This document shows, in pieces, positions 1 to 6,612 of a stretch of 8,979 bases of DNA (positions within the stretch are counted from its first letter, which is position 1; each line of letters opens with the position of its first letter). Both the position numbers and the translations under genes were made by a program. Below the pieces are notes generated by a model. That model was not told where the DNA came from. It ran no database searches and saw nothing but the letters and a program-made list of their open reading frames with translations. Source of the DNA: Chloroflexota bacterium (lineage in GTDB: Bacteria > Chloroflexota > Limnocylindria > Limnocylindrales > CSP1-4); contig JAJYJR010000221.1 in assembly GCA_021789355.1 (NCBI GenBank), forward strand, positions 1-8,979. The letters are read 5' to 3'.

Positions 1-4
1 ACCC

Positions 5-28
5 GGGCCTCCTAGGATTGCGAGGCCC
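5..28 (+). promoter_or_regulatory. 7-bp inverted repeat enclosing the GAGG ribosome-binding site of the dehydratase gene
   Basis: GGGCCTC (5-11) and GAGGCCC (22-28) are perfect reverse complements around a 10-nt loop, ending 2 nt before the TTG start at 31. The presumed Shine-Dalgarno GAGG (22-25) lies inside the 3' arm, so the folded RNA would mask it. It could equally be the terminator stem of an upstream gene outside the window, although no T-run follows. The inverted repeat is seen directly; its function is inferred. Confidence 0.4.
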
Positions 29-30
29 TA

Positions 31-2202
31 TTGACAGTCCGCCGTCGAGCGTGGCCCGCGCTCATGTCCACTCTCGTCACATCCGCATCCGGACGGATCG
101 AGCGGATACCGGGAAGGCTTCTCGCCGCTCCCAGGCTTGAGGCACTTGGGTCCGTCGCCGGCCGGGTGAGGGGTCGCCATCTTCTCGTGCTGGATTTCGT
201 CGGTGTCGCAGCGGCCGGCTACGTCAGCCTCACGCTCCGCTACGACCACCTGGTCGACGCGGCGACACTGTTCGCCTTCTGGCCCGCACTGGCGGTGCTC
301 CTGTCCGTGCGCACCGTCTCCAACATCGGCCTGGGCCTGTACAGTCGGGGCTGGCGCTTCGCCAGCGTGCCCGACCTCGGTCGAATCGTTGCGGCCGTTT
401 CCATCGGATCGCTGGTAGCTGTGGGCTCGTTCTACGGCGCGTCGGCGATCCTGGGGGTTGAGTGGGCAGCCGGGTTCCCGAGAACCTTCTGGGTAGTGGA
501 GCCTCTGGTGAGCATGTCGATCTTCGGAAGTGCGCGTTTCGCGATCCGCGCCGCCTCCGATCTGGTTCCCCACCACGTGTCCGGTGCCAGGCTCGACCCC
601 CGCCCCACGCTCCTGTACGGCGCCGGTCAGGCCGGGGTGCTGGTGGTGCGGTCCGCGCGGCGAGAGCCTGGCGCAGGCGTGCTCCCGGCCGGGTTCCTGG
701 ATGACGACCCCGCGCTCGCCGGCAGTACGGTCGCCGGTGTGCGGGTGTACGGCGGCCTCCGGGCGCTGGGGCAGACGGTTGCTGCGACGGGGGCCCGTTG
801 CCTGCTCATCACGATGCCGAGCGCGTCGGGCAGCGCCATACGACGCGTGGTCGACGCCGCCCTTGCCCTCGGCCTCGAGGTTCGAACCGTTCCCTCGATG
901 CACGACATGATCGACGGGAGCGTGGATGCGTACCGGGTCCGTCGCGTGCGCGTGGAGGACCTGCTGCGGCGGCCAATGGTCACCGAGCACGCCGCGGCGG
1001 TGCAGGAAATCATCCGGGGCAAGTCCGTCCTGATCACGGGAGCAGCGGGCTCGATCGGATCCGAGCTCGCCCGGCAGGTGCACGCGATCGGCCCAAGCCG
1101 GCTGATACTGGTCGACCGAGCCGAGAGCCCCTTGTACACCGTCCAGCGTGAGCTCGAGATGCGAGCGAGCCATGGGCGTGGGAGTGGCCAGCTGCGCGTC
1201 CATCTTGCGAACGTCGTGAGCCGGCCGGCGATGCAGCGACTCCTCCGCACAGAGGCTCCGAGCGTGATCTTCCACGCCGCCGCCTACAAGCACGTGCCGC
1301 TCATGGAGGACGATCCATCGGACGCGGCCTACGTGAACATCGGCGGCACGCTTGCGCTGCTCGACGCAGCCGTGGCGGCGGGCGTCGAGCGGTTCGTGTT
1401 CGTGTCGACCGACAAGGCCGTCCGGCCGTCGAGCGTCATGGGCGCGAGCAAGCGTATCGCCGAGATGCTCGTCGCAGACACCGCGCGGCGGACCGCGCGC
1501 CCGTACGTGGCCGTGCGCTTCGGGAACGTGCTCGGGTCCTCGGGCAGCGTGGTGCCGATCTTCCAGGACCAGCTGGAGAAGGGCCAGCCGCTGACGGTTA
1601 CGGACCCCGAGATGACGCGCTTCTTCATGACCATCCCGGAGGCGGCCTGGCTGATTCTCGACGCGGCGGCCCTCGGGCACTCGGGCGACCTGTTCGTGCT
1701 CGACATGGGCGAGCCGATCCGAGTCATGGACCTCGCCCGCGACCTGATCCGGCTCGCGGGTCGGGACCCGGACAGCCAACCGATCGAGATCATGGGGCTT
1801 CGCCCGGGCGAGAAGCTCCACGAGGAGCTGTTCTACGCGGGCGAGCATGTGGAGCCCACTGAGTCTCCGAAGGTCCTGCGAGCCGTGGCACCGCCGCCCC
1901 CGGTGGGCATCCGGGAGGACGTGCAGCGGATCCTGGCGCTCGCGACCGGCGAGGAAGAGCCGCGGTTGCGTACGACGTTGCTCGCCTACGCGCGGGATCC
2001 CGCAAATGCATCTGGAGGGGTCCCCGAGGCGGAGGAGCTGTGGTCGAGGGAGCTGGCCGCCCTGGATGTGGCCACGGGAAGGCCGGGGCCCGCTGCGGTC
2101 ATCGCTGCCCGCCAAACGGTTCCGTCGACGTGGGACCGCCCGCCCGCACGCGAACCAACGGTCCGGCCAATCTCCCCGCAAGGCCGGCGAGCAGCCCGCT
2201 GA
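31..2202 (+). CDS. Membrane-anchored nucleotide-sugar 4,6-dehydratase (FlaA1/CapD/WbpM/PglF type)
   Basis: This 723-aa protein has the full architecture of large membrane-bound sugar-nucleotide dehydratases. About four hydrophobic segments lie near residues 50-70, 79-104, 113-141 and 153-174. A first Rossmann-like domain (CoA_binding_3 type) follows with GAGQAG at 197-202, then the catalytic SDR domain with the NAD-binding GAAGSIG at 337-343. The catalytic region has T460-D461-K462 and M470-x3-K474. Met replaces the classical SDR tyrosine, as known for PglF/WbpM-class enzymes, so it should be active. A conserved LRPGEKLHEELF lies at 590-601. Family members usually convert UDP-GlcNAc to the 4-keto-6-deoxy sugar, the first step to bacillosamine, QuiNAc or FucNAc. 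The exact substrate here is inferred. The tail after about residue 620 is variable and Pro/Arg-rich. TTG at 31 was chosen because GAGG (22-25) lies 5 nt upstream. The in-frame ATG at 64 has no visible ribosome-binding site but remains possible. The gene converges on the minus-strand block. Confidence 0.93.
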   Translation: MTVRRRAWPALMSTLVTSASGRIERIPGRLLAAPRLEALGSVAGRVRGRHLLVLDFVGVAAAGYVSLTLRYDHLVDAATLFAFWPALAVLLSVRTVSNIGLGLYSRGWRFASVPDLGRIVAAVSIGSLVAVGSFYGASAILGVEWAAGFPRTFWVVEPLVSMSIFGSARFAIRAASDLVPHHVSGARLDPRPTLLYGAGQAGVLVVRSARREPGAGVLPAGFLDDDPALAGSTVAGVRVYGGLRALGQTVAATGARCLLITMPSASGSAIRRVVDAALALGLEVRTVPSMHDMIDGSVDAYRVRRVRVEDLLRRPMVTEHAAAVQEIIRGKSVLITGAAGSIGSELARQVHAIGPSRLILVDRAESPLYTVQRELEMRASHGRGSGQLRVHLANVVSRPAMQRLLRTEAPSVIFHAAAYKHVPLMEDDPSDAAYVNIGGTLALLDAAVAAGVERFVFVSTDKAVRPSSVMGASKRIAEMLVADTARRTARPYVAVRFGNVLGSSGSVVPIFQDQLEKGQPLTVTDPEMTRFFMTIPEAAWLILDAAALGHSGDLFVLDMGEPIRVMDLARDLIRLAGRDPDSQPIEIMGLRPGEKLHEELFYAGEHVEPTESPKVLRAVAPPPPVGIREDVQRILALATGEEEPRLRTTLLAYARDPANASGGVPEAEELWSRELAALDVATGRPGPAAVIAARQTVPSTWDRPPAREPTVRPISPQGRRAAR

Positions 2203-2208
2203 GGTTGT

Positions 2209-2222
2209 CGGCCGTTCGGCCG
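2209..2222 (+). terminator. Possible short hairpin terminator after the dehydratase gene
   Basis: CGGCCGTTCGGCCG is a perfect inverted repeat starting 7 nt after the dehydratase stop codon (2200-2202). It could fold as a 5-bp GC stem with a 4-nt loop. No T-tract follows, so classical intrinsic termination is unproven. The position between convergent genes fits a terminator. The rest of 2203-2397 shows no gene or clear site. Confidence 0.35.
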
Positions 2223-2397
2223 TCTCGCATGATCGTCCGGGATCGGCGCTCCAATGGGGCAAGCTGATGGCGCGCGCAATCGGACCGCTTGCTGCCGGGC
2301 TCATCACGACCGAGACCGCGATGTTGGCAGGACCCCTGGGAGATCGAATAGAGCTGACCCGTCAACCCCCCGGGGCACTTGGCGCGGACATCTCGCG

Positions 2398-3057
2398 TCA
2401 GGTTCGGGGAGCACTCTCCGGATCAACACCGGGAAGCGGGAACCCGAGCGCTAGGTCCTCCGTCGTGGACACATTCGTGCGACGAAGCACCTGTCTGACC
2501 GTCATGGCAAGGATCTTGATGTCGAGCCCGAGGCTCCAGTGGTCTACGTACCAAACGTCGAGGGCGAGGCGGTCTCTGAAGCGGAGGGTGTTGCGTCCGT
2601 TGACGGCGCCCCAGCCCGTGACGCCCGGCCTCACGTCATGGCGCCGACGTTCCTCGGGCGTGTACTGATCCAGGTACTCCGCGAGGAGCGGTCGAGGCCC
2701 CACAAGACTCATCTCGCCTCTGAGCACGTTCCAGAACTCGGGTAATTCGTCGAGGCTCGTCGCACGAAGGAAGCGGCCGAGACGCGTGATCCGCTGATCG
2801 TCCGTGAGGTACCAGACTTCGCCCCGGCGCGGTGCGCGCATCGTCCGGAACTTGATTATCGTGAAGGGCTCTCCTCTCAGACCTGGGCGTCGCTGTCGAA
2901 AGAAGACCGGGAATCCCGAGGTGAGCGCCACCGCCAGCGCCACCCAGGCGAGCACGGGCGAGAGGACAATCAGGGCGATCAGCGCCCCGCCGACATCGAC
3001 CGCGCGCTTGACAGCCAGCGACACTCGCGCCGCCTGCCGTCGGTTGGTCTTCGGCAC
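2398..3057 (-). CDS. PglC-type initiating sugar-phosphate (phosphoglycosyl) transferase
   Basis: This 219-aa protein is a minimal monotopic phosphoglycosyl transferase (Bac_transf family). Such enzymes move a sugar 1-phosphate from a UDP-sugar to polyprenyl phosphate at the inner membrane face, the first membrane step of glycan assembly. A basic N-terminus leads into one hydrophobic helix (about 22-47) with Ser33-Pro34, the helix break that makes a re-entrant hairpin in PglC. Then come FRQRRPG (53-59), KFRTM (69-73), the catalytic Asp103-Glu104 in [10 protein letters not shown], the PRP motif (121-123) and RPGVTGWG (143-150). It lacks the large N-terminal membrane domain of WbaP/WcaJ; its size is close to PglC (about 200 aa). 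The start is GTG, 14 nt after the stop of the upstream methyltransferase gene, so the two are almost certainly co-transcribed. The ribosome-binding site is weak (GAGACGGG-like). The sugar specificity cannot be read, but the neighbouring dehydratase suggests a 6-deoxy-HexNAc or a bacillosamine-like sugar. Confidence 0.94.
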   Translation of the reverse strand: MPKTNRRQAARVSLAVKRAVDVGGALIALIVLSPVLAWVALAVALTSGFPVFFRQRRPGLRGEPFTIIKFRTMRAPRRGEVWYLTDDQRITRLGRFLRATSLDELPEFWNVLRGEMSLVGPRPLLAEYLDQYTPEERRRHDVRPGVTGWGAVNGRNTLRFRDRLALDVWYVDHWSLGLDIKILAMTVRQVLRRTNVSTTEDLALGFPLPGVDPESAPRT

Positions 3058-3071
3058 GTGCCCGTCTCGCT

Positions 3072-3956
3072 CTACGCCGATGACCAGCTGACCAGGACGG
3101 CCCCCATACCCAGGGCCTGGCCGGCGCGCCAGAGCGGGCGGATGAGGGGCAGGCTGTGCGCGCGTGCCATGTTGTGGGAGGTCACATAGCGCCAGTCAGT
3201 CGGTGTGGTGGTGAACACGGTGTGGGGCCGGAGCCCCGCACGGCGGATCGTCCTTGTTAGGGAGACGGGGTCGAACGAATGCAGATGATGGGGTGGGGGA
3301 ACAGTCGCGACCACGGTGCGCCTGCGGCGAAGGACCAAACGTGCCTGGGTCGCAAGGCTGCCCTCGTTCGGGGTGATGAAGAGTGCGACGCCGCCAGGTG
3401 CGAGTAGCTCCCTCACCTTGGCCAGGACGTCGCACGGGTTCGGCAGATGCTCGACGACGTCACGCAGCTTGACGAAATCGAATTCGTTCAGCGGGAGGTC
3501 GCTTTCGAGTACGGGCACGCACCGAAGGTCTACCTTGAGCTGGTCTCGCCCCTCCCGGACAAGCTGTGGATCGATGTCGATACCGATCGCGTCCCAGCCG
3601 AGGTCGGTGGCCGCTCGCACGGATGCGCCGGACCCGCATCCGATGTCGAGGAAGCGCAGTCTCCGGCTCGTGTCCCGGTCGCCTGAAGCCCAGCGGGTCA
3701 TCTCACGCGCGTTCGCCAGGAGCTGTCGTCGTTCGAACGCAAGAATGCTCTGGGTCACCGGCTGGTGCATGTACTCGGTGTACTCGAATCCTCGCGACAC
3801 GCCGGAGAATTCGTCGGTCGGGGCGAAGAACGGCGCAGGATTCACATAGACGAGGCCGCACGCTCCGCAGCGGCCGATCGTCCATCCTTCGACGGTCGAG
3901 AGAGTCACAAATCGGTCGGCACCGCACGCGTTACACTCGATACGCTCGGTCTCCAT
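3072..3956 (-). CDS. Zinc-ribbon class I SAM-dependent methyltransferase
   Basis: This 294-aa protein begins with a four-cysteine zinc-ribbon-like module (C8-x2-C11 and C30-x2-C33, followed by GLVYVNP). A class I methyltransferase fold follows: motif I LDIGCGSG (103-110), an acidic residue after strand 2 in GIDIDP (125-130), the DVVEHLPNP segment (166-174), LLAPGGVALFITPN (184-197) and a HHLHSF motif (223-228). This arrangement is common among methyltransferases of the UbiG/Methyltransf_23 type in polysaccharide and nucleotide-sugar clusters. The acceptor (sugar O-, N- or C-position) cannot be predicted. The cysteine module recalls TylC3-type sugar C-methyltransferases, but those run to about 410 aa with an extra C-terminal domain that is absent here. 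The ATG start is supported by a very strong Shine-Dalgarno (GGAGGGAGGG on the minus strand, at 3975-3966). The gene lies 81 nt after the ATP-grasp gene and 14 nt before the phosphoglycosyl transferase gene. Confidence 0.9.
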   Translation of the reverse strand: METERIECNACGADRFVTLSTVEGWTIGRCGACGLVYVNPAPFFAPTDEFSGVSRGFEYTEYMHQPVTQSILAFERRQLLANAREMTRWASGDRDTSRRLRFLDIGCGSGASVRAATDLGWDAIGIDIDPQLVREGRDQLKVDLRCVPVLESDLPLNEFDFVKLRDVVEHLPNPCDVLAKVRELLAPGGVALFITPNEGSLATQARLVLRRRRTVVATVPPPHHLHSFDPVSLTRTIRRAGLRPHTVFTTTPTDWRYVTSHNMARAHSLPLIRPLWRAGQALGMGAVLVSWSSA

Positions 3957-3965
3957 TGTCTCGAT

Positions 3966-3975
3966 CCCTCCCTCC
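3966..3975 (-). promoter_or_regulatory. Strong Shine-Dalgarno for the zinc-ribbon methyltransferase
   Basis: On the minus strand GGAGGGAGGG ends 9 nt before the ATG at 3956. It is the best ribosome-binding site of the minus-strand block and fixes that start. The ATP-grasp and phosphoglycosyl transferase genes beside it have only weak sites, so translation of this gene may be comparatively strong. Confidence 0.75.
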
Positions 3976-4037
3976 GCCGGACGGCCCTCACGGGGGAGCC
4001 TGGCTGGGTCTCCTTCCTTGACGGCGGCGCCACCTGA

Positions 4038-5261
4038 TTATCTCGCGAAAGCCTGTCGCGCCACTCGGGCGAGATTGCGTGCGAGGTAACCAAGGCGGGC
4101 CCTGAAGGGACCCATGTCCCGTCGATCCAGAATAGCGTCGCAGTGCCGTCGGGCATAAGGCGCGAGGTAATCCGCCAGCGCATACCGCTCTGCCCCAAGG
4201 CTCGCGAGACTGTATCCGGCGTCGCGAAACACGTCGGTCCAGTACACTCCGACCCGATACGAACTGGCGGTTGGCAGGGCGCCATCGACCAGATGTCTAT
4301 ACTGAAGCAGCGGGAAGTTTATACCGCAGCGCACCGCCAGAAGGCCTGATAGGTTGTGCCGTCCGTTGACTTCCATCAATTTGTAGACGTGATCGCGGCT
4401 ATCAAGCTTGAATTCGGTGCAGGCGAAGCCGTAGTATCCGATGGCCGCAAGGATCTCACGCCCCGGCCCGACGACTTCCGGGATTCTTTCGCTCATCGCG
4501 ACGCGCGGCGACCCGAACGCGGGTGGAGCCTTCCGGATTTGGCGTGCCGTGAATTCGGTGGTGGCTTGGCCGTCCCACACGTAGGCGTTGTAGTTCACAA
4601 CGGACGAATCGCCGCCCGGGATGATCTCCTGAACCATCACCTTGAGACCGGCATCAACCGCGGGTCCATATGCATTGCGCAGCTGTGCCAGCGTGTCGGC
4701 TCGGACCATCTTGCGTCTGAACCGCTCGTAGAACAGATGTCCCTCAGCCGGCTTCAGGAGGAGGGGGAATCCGATCACGGCGGCGTAATCGTCCAGTTCG
4801 CCCTCTGATCGGGGAAGAAACGTCCGGGGCGCGGGGATGTGGTGCTGTTCGGCCAACGCGTACGTCTTCGACTTGTCGATGAACCGCTCTACGATCTCCC
4901 ACTCAGGGCAAGCAACCCTGAAGGCGTGCTCAAGGCGTGACTTGTGTCGAGAGACGGCGACCACGCTCTCGTCCGATGCCGGAATGAGGACGGAACCGCC
5001 GAACCGGTGGGCCTCCCGGAGGAGGGATTCGATGAAGCCGGCTTCGTCCACCAGCGGGTGCGGGACGCGGGTGTCAGCGACCACGTGCTTCGACGCCTGG
5101 GCCATGTCGCGCGTGTCGTAGTGCAGGACGGCGACCGGTATGCCGGCTTCGCCGAGTGAACGCACCACAGCCAAGGCCATTGTGTGGCCGGAGACCACGA
5201 CGGCTGGTACCTGTTCGTGCGCGTGAGCGTTGCTGCTCTCAGCCCCATGTCGGTCATGCAT
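4038..5261 (-). CDS. ATP-grasp carboxylate-amine ligase-like protein
   Basis: This 407-aa protein resembles COG3919-type predicted carboligases of the ATP-grasp superfamily, which activate a carboxylate as an acyl-phosphate and join it to an amine or another nucleophile. A Rossmann-like pre-ATP-grasp domain starts at PAVVVSGH (19-26). DKSKTY (129-134) precedes the ATP-grasp fold. FPLLLKPAEG (165-174) gives the ATP-binding lysine K170, MVQEIIPGGD (209-218) forms the next strand and loop, and EVNGR (297-301) supplies the Glu/Asn/Arg set expected for Mg-ATP binding. The C-terminal 100 residues are family-specific and Arg-rich. There is no signal peptide or clear membrane helix, so it is probably cytoplasmic. 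Its place ahead of the methyltransferase and phosphoglycosyl transferase genes suggests that it amidates or aminoacylates a sugar or precursor; the true substrate is unknown. The ATG at 5261 has only a weak ribosome-binding site, but later starts would cut into the first strand of the fold. Confidence 0.85.
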   Translation of the reverse strand: MHDRHGAESSNAHAHEQVPAVVVSGHTMALAVVRSLGEAGIPVAVLHYDTRDMAQASKHVVADTRVPHPLVDEAGFIESLLREAHRFGGSVLIPASDESVVAVSRHKSRLEHAFRVACPEWEIVERFIDKSKTYALAEQHHIPAPRTFLPRSEGELDDYAAVIGFPLLLKPAEGHLFYERFRRKMVRADTLAQLRNAYGPAVDAGLKVMVQEIIPGGDSSVVNYNAYVWDGQATTEFTARQIRKAPPAFGSPRVAMSERIPEVVGPGREILAAIGYYGFACTEFKLDSRDHVYKLMEVNGRHNLSGLLAVRCGINFPLLQYRHLVDGALPTASSYRVGVYWTDVFRDAGYSLASLGAERYALADYLAPYARRHCDAILDRRDMGPFRARLGYLARNLARVARQAFAR

Positions 5262-5328
5262 CGGGTTTGCTCAACCGGTCTCTGGGGACGCGACGAAGGG
5301 AAAACGTCGACGCTCATGGTCTCGACGG

Positions 5329-5342
5329 TCCGGGATCCCGGA
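5329..5342. promoter_or_regulatory. 14-bp perfect palindrome, candidate operator
   Basis: TCCGGGATCCCGGA is perfectly self-complementary. It lies 68 bp upstream of the ATP-grasp start inside the divergent promoter region, where dimeric repressors often bind. An 8-bp palindrome, CGTCGACG (5305-5312), sits nearby. A regulatory role is inferred from symmetry and position only; in GC-rich DNA such palindromes also occur by chance. Confidence 0.35.
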
Positions 5343-5412
5343 AGTGGCCGTCTTCTCCACGCACCTTACCACGTGCCTCGGGCAGCCGAAGGGTCGAAAA
5401 GACTGGTGCACC

Positions 5413-5446
5413 GCCGATATGCAGAGTGAGCCGATCTGCAGCGTGA
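5413..5446. repeat. Tandem 17-bp direct repeat upstream of the plus-strand promoter
   Basis: GCCGATATGCAGAGTGA (5413-5429) is followed with no gap by GCCGATCTGCAGCGTGA (5430-5446), matching at 15 of 17 positions. If transcription starts at 5503, the pair spans about -90 to -57, where activators or response regulators commonly bind as tandem dimers. The repeat is seen directly; the binding role is inferred. Confidence 0.5.
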
Positions 5447-5490
5447 TATGGCTCGCGCGCGGCCAGACCGATCCACGACCTCAACACCAG

Positions 5491-5496
5491 TATGAT
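5491..5496 (+). promoter_or_regulatory. -10 box of a probable leaderless promoter
   Basis: TATGAT differs from TATAAT at one base and lies 6 nt before the ATG at 5503, the spacing expected when the start codon is also the transcription start. No Shine-Dalgarno precedes this ATG, which fits leaderless translation as known in actinobacteria and several other phyla. There is no convincing -35 hexamer 16-18 bp upstream, so an activator at the upstream tandem repeat may be needed. Confidence 0.5.
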
Positions 5497-5502
5497 GATG
5501 CC

Positions 5503-6531
5503 ATGACTCGCCTGTCTTCCGCGAGGGAGAGCACACGAGCACCCGAGGATGAACGGTATACGGGCCCGGCCGACTCCGCCGGACGTGGTGACGAGTCGAA
5601 TCGGCAAGGCACGCCCGTTCGGGGCGGCGACCCGGGTCTTGAGGCAACCCTTCGATCGTTCTCCGACCTCGCGTACCGGGATGCGTTCTGGCCGAGCCGA
5701 CGCTACGAGGATAGGTGCGATCGGCTGGCGCTGCGCTCGCTTCTCCCGCCGACGGGCGGGCGGTTGATCGAGGTAGGCGCTGGCTTCGGTCGCTTGGCGA
5801 ACGAATATGCTGGCTACATGGAAGTTGTGCTGTTGGACGCATCGGAGGCGCTACTGGAGGCGGCAAGGCTGCAGACCAAAGGCGACTCCCGCGTCTCCGT
5901 TGTGCTGGGGGACGCGTACCAGCTCCCGTTCCCCGACGCGAGCTTCGACGCTGCGGTCTGCATTAGGGTCCTGCATCATTTTGAGGATCCACGGCCGGCG
6001 ATTTATGAACTGTCCCGCGTTCTGCGCCCGGGCGGCGTGCTCGTAATCGAGTCGTCCAACAAGCGCAATATGAAGGCGGTCATCGCGTATCTGATACGCC
6101 GTCAGTCTTGGTCTCCGTTTGCCCGAGGTTCTCGGAGATACGAGGGCGTCCGCCTGATTCCGGGCTTCACACGGCCTTCGATGCTACGTGATCTGACCGA
6201 GCGGGTGCCAGTCTCGGACTCCCCGCCGCGTTGGTCTGTGGCGACGTCATACCTGCACGCGCCACGAGATCTGGGAGCGTGGCTGGAGTCGGCAGGGTTG
6301 CAGATCAGCGCCTCTCGGAGCGTTGGGCTGTTCCGATTGCCGTTCTTGACGCGTTATCTGCCTCTCGCGGTCCTGATCGCCGCCGAGCGCCTGCAGCAAT
6401 CGACGCTATCGCGGTTGAGCCTGGGACCGTCGCTCTGTTATCGGGCAGTGCGGACCAGTCAGAGGGGCGGTCGGCCGGGTGTCGCCGGGGACCGCGAGGA
6501 AGAGCGTGGAGTCGTGGGTCGTGTGCCCTGA
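5503..6531 (+). CDS. Class I SAM-dependent methyltransferase (Methyltransf_11 type)
   Basis: From the ATG at 5503 this is a 342-aa protein. The first 50 residues are polar and probably disordered. The Rossmann methyltransferase core shows motif I EVGAGFGRLA (90-99), the acidic post-I LLDAS (110-114), motif II around FPDASFDAAV and LHHF (143-160), and ELSRVLRPGGVLVIE (169-183). A C-terminal part of about 150 residues contains basic and hydrophobic segments (RLPFLTRYLPLAVLIAAERL, 278-297) that could touch the membrane, then an Arg/Gly-rich tail. It most likely methylates a sugar or lipid-linked intermediate of the surrounding polysaccharide pathway; the acceptor is unknown. The start was chosen because the methyltransferase homology begins well after it and a -10 box lies at the leaderless distance. 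An upstream in-frame TTG at 5230 would overlap the divergent gene and adds residues with no recognisable domain. Confidence 0.88.
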   Translation: MTRLSSARESTRAPEDERYTGPADSAGRGDESNRQGTPVRGGDPGLEATLRSFSDLAYRDAFWPSRRYEDRCDRLALRSLLPPTGGRLIEVGAGFGRLANEYAGYMEVVLLDASEALLEAARLQTKGDSRVSVVLGDAYQLPFPDASFDAAVCIRVLHHFEDPRPAIYELSRVLRPGGVLVIESSNKRNMKAVIAYLIRRQSWSPFARGSRRYEGVRLIPGFTRPSMLRDLTERVPVSDSPPRWSVATSYLHAPRDLGAWLESAGLQISASRSVGLFRLPFLTRYLPLAVLIAAERLQQSTLSRLSLGPSLCYRAVRTSQRGGRPGVAGDREEERGVVGRVP

Positions 6532-6612
6532 CGACGAGTCAACGCCAACGCGCCGTTTCACGGCAACCGGTGTGACGGTCTTGCAGGCATCCCAGGATCC
6601 CTCTGGCTGGCG

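Larger units (their letters stand above)
5262..5502. promoter_or_regulatory. Divergent promoter region between the two transcription units
   Basis: This 241-bp stretch separates the minus-strand block (start 5261) from the plus-strand methyltransferase (start 5503) and should hold promoters for both. It contains a 14-bp palindrome (5329-5342), a tandem 17-bp repeat (5413-5446) and a -10 box just before 5503, each listed separately. For the minus strand the only TANNNT candidate I could find is TAAGGT (5368-5363), with a poor TTCGGC at 16-bp spacing; I give it little weight. The plus-strand reading frame is open through this region from about 5230, but the residues before 5503 look like no domain and overlap the ATP-grasp start. 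Confidence 0.6.

Noticed and set aside
460..479. Met in place of Tyr in the SDR active site (M470, codon 1438-1440) seen as a possible inactivating change
   Set aside because: This substitution is normal for the PglF/WbpM/FlaA1 class, and the Thr-Asp-Lys set (460-462) is intact. The start and end given here are residue numbers of the active-site region.
28..2307. A 759-codon open frame on the minus strand opposite the dehydratase gene
   Set aside because: Its translation is Arg/His/Pro-rich with no recognisable domain, while the plus strand encodes a clear full-length dehydratase. Long antisense frames are expected in GC-rich genes.
1847..2668. A 273-codon plus-strand frame crossing the convergent junction
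   Set aside because: It overlaps the end of the dehydratase in another frame and the end of the phosphoglycosyl transferase in antisense, and shows Arg/Ser/Pro-rich shadow composition.
3957..4037. A GC-rich near-palindrome (GGTGGCGCCGCC on the minus strand) between the ATP-grasp and zinc-ribbon methyltransferase genes as a terminator
   Set aside because: It has no loop and no T-run, and a strong ribosome-binding site follows on the same strand. Read-through within one operon is more likely.
5230..5502. N-terminal extension of the second methyltransferase to TTG 5230
   Set aside because: It would overlap the divergent ATP-grasp start, carries no recognisable domain and spans the promoter region. 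ATG 5503 fits the -10 box.
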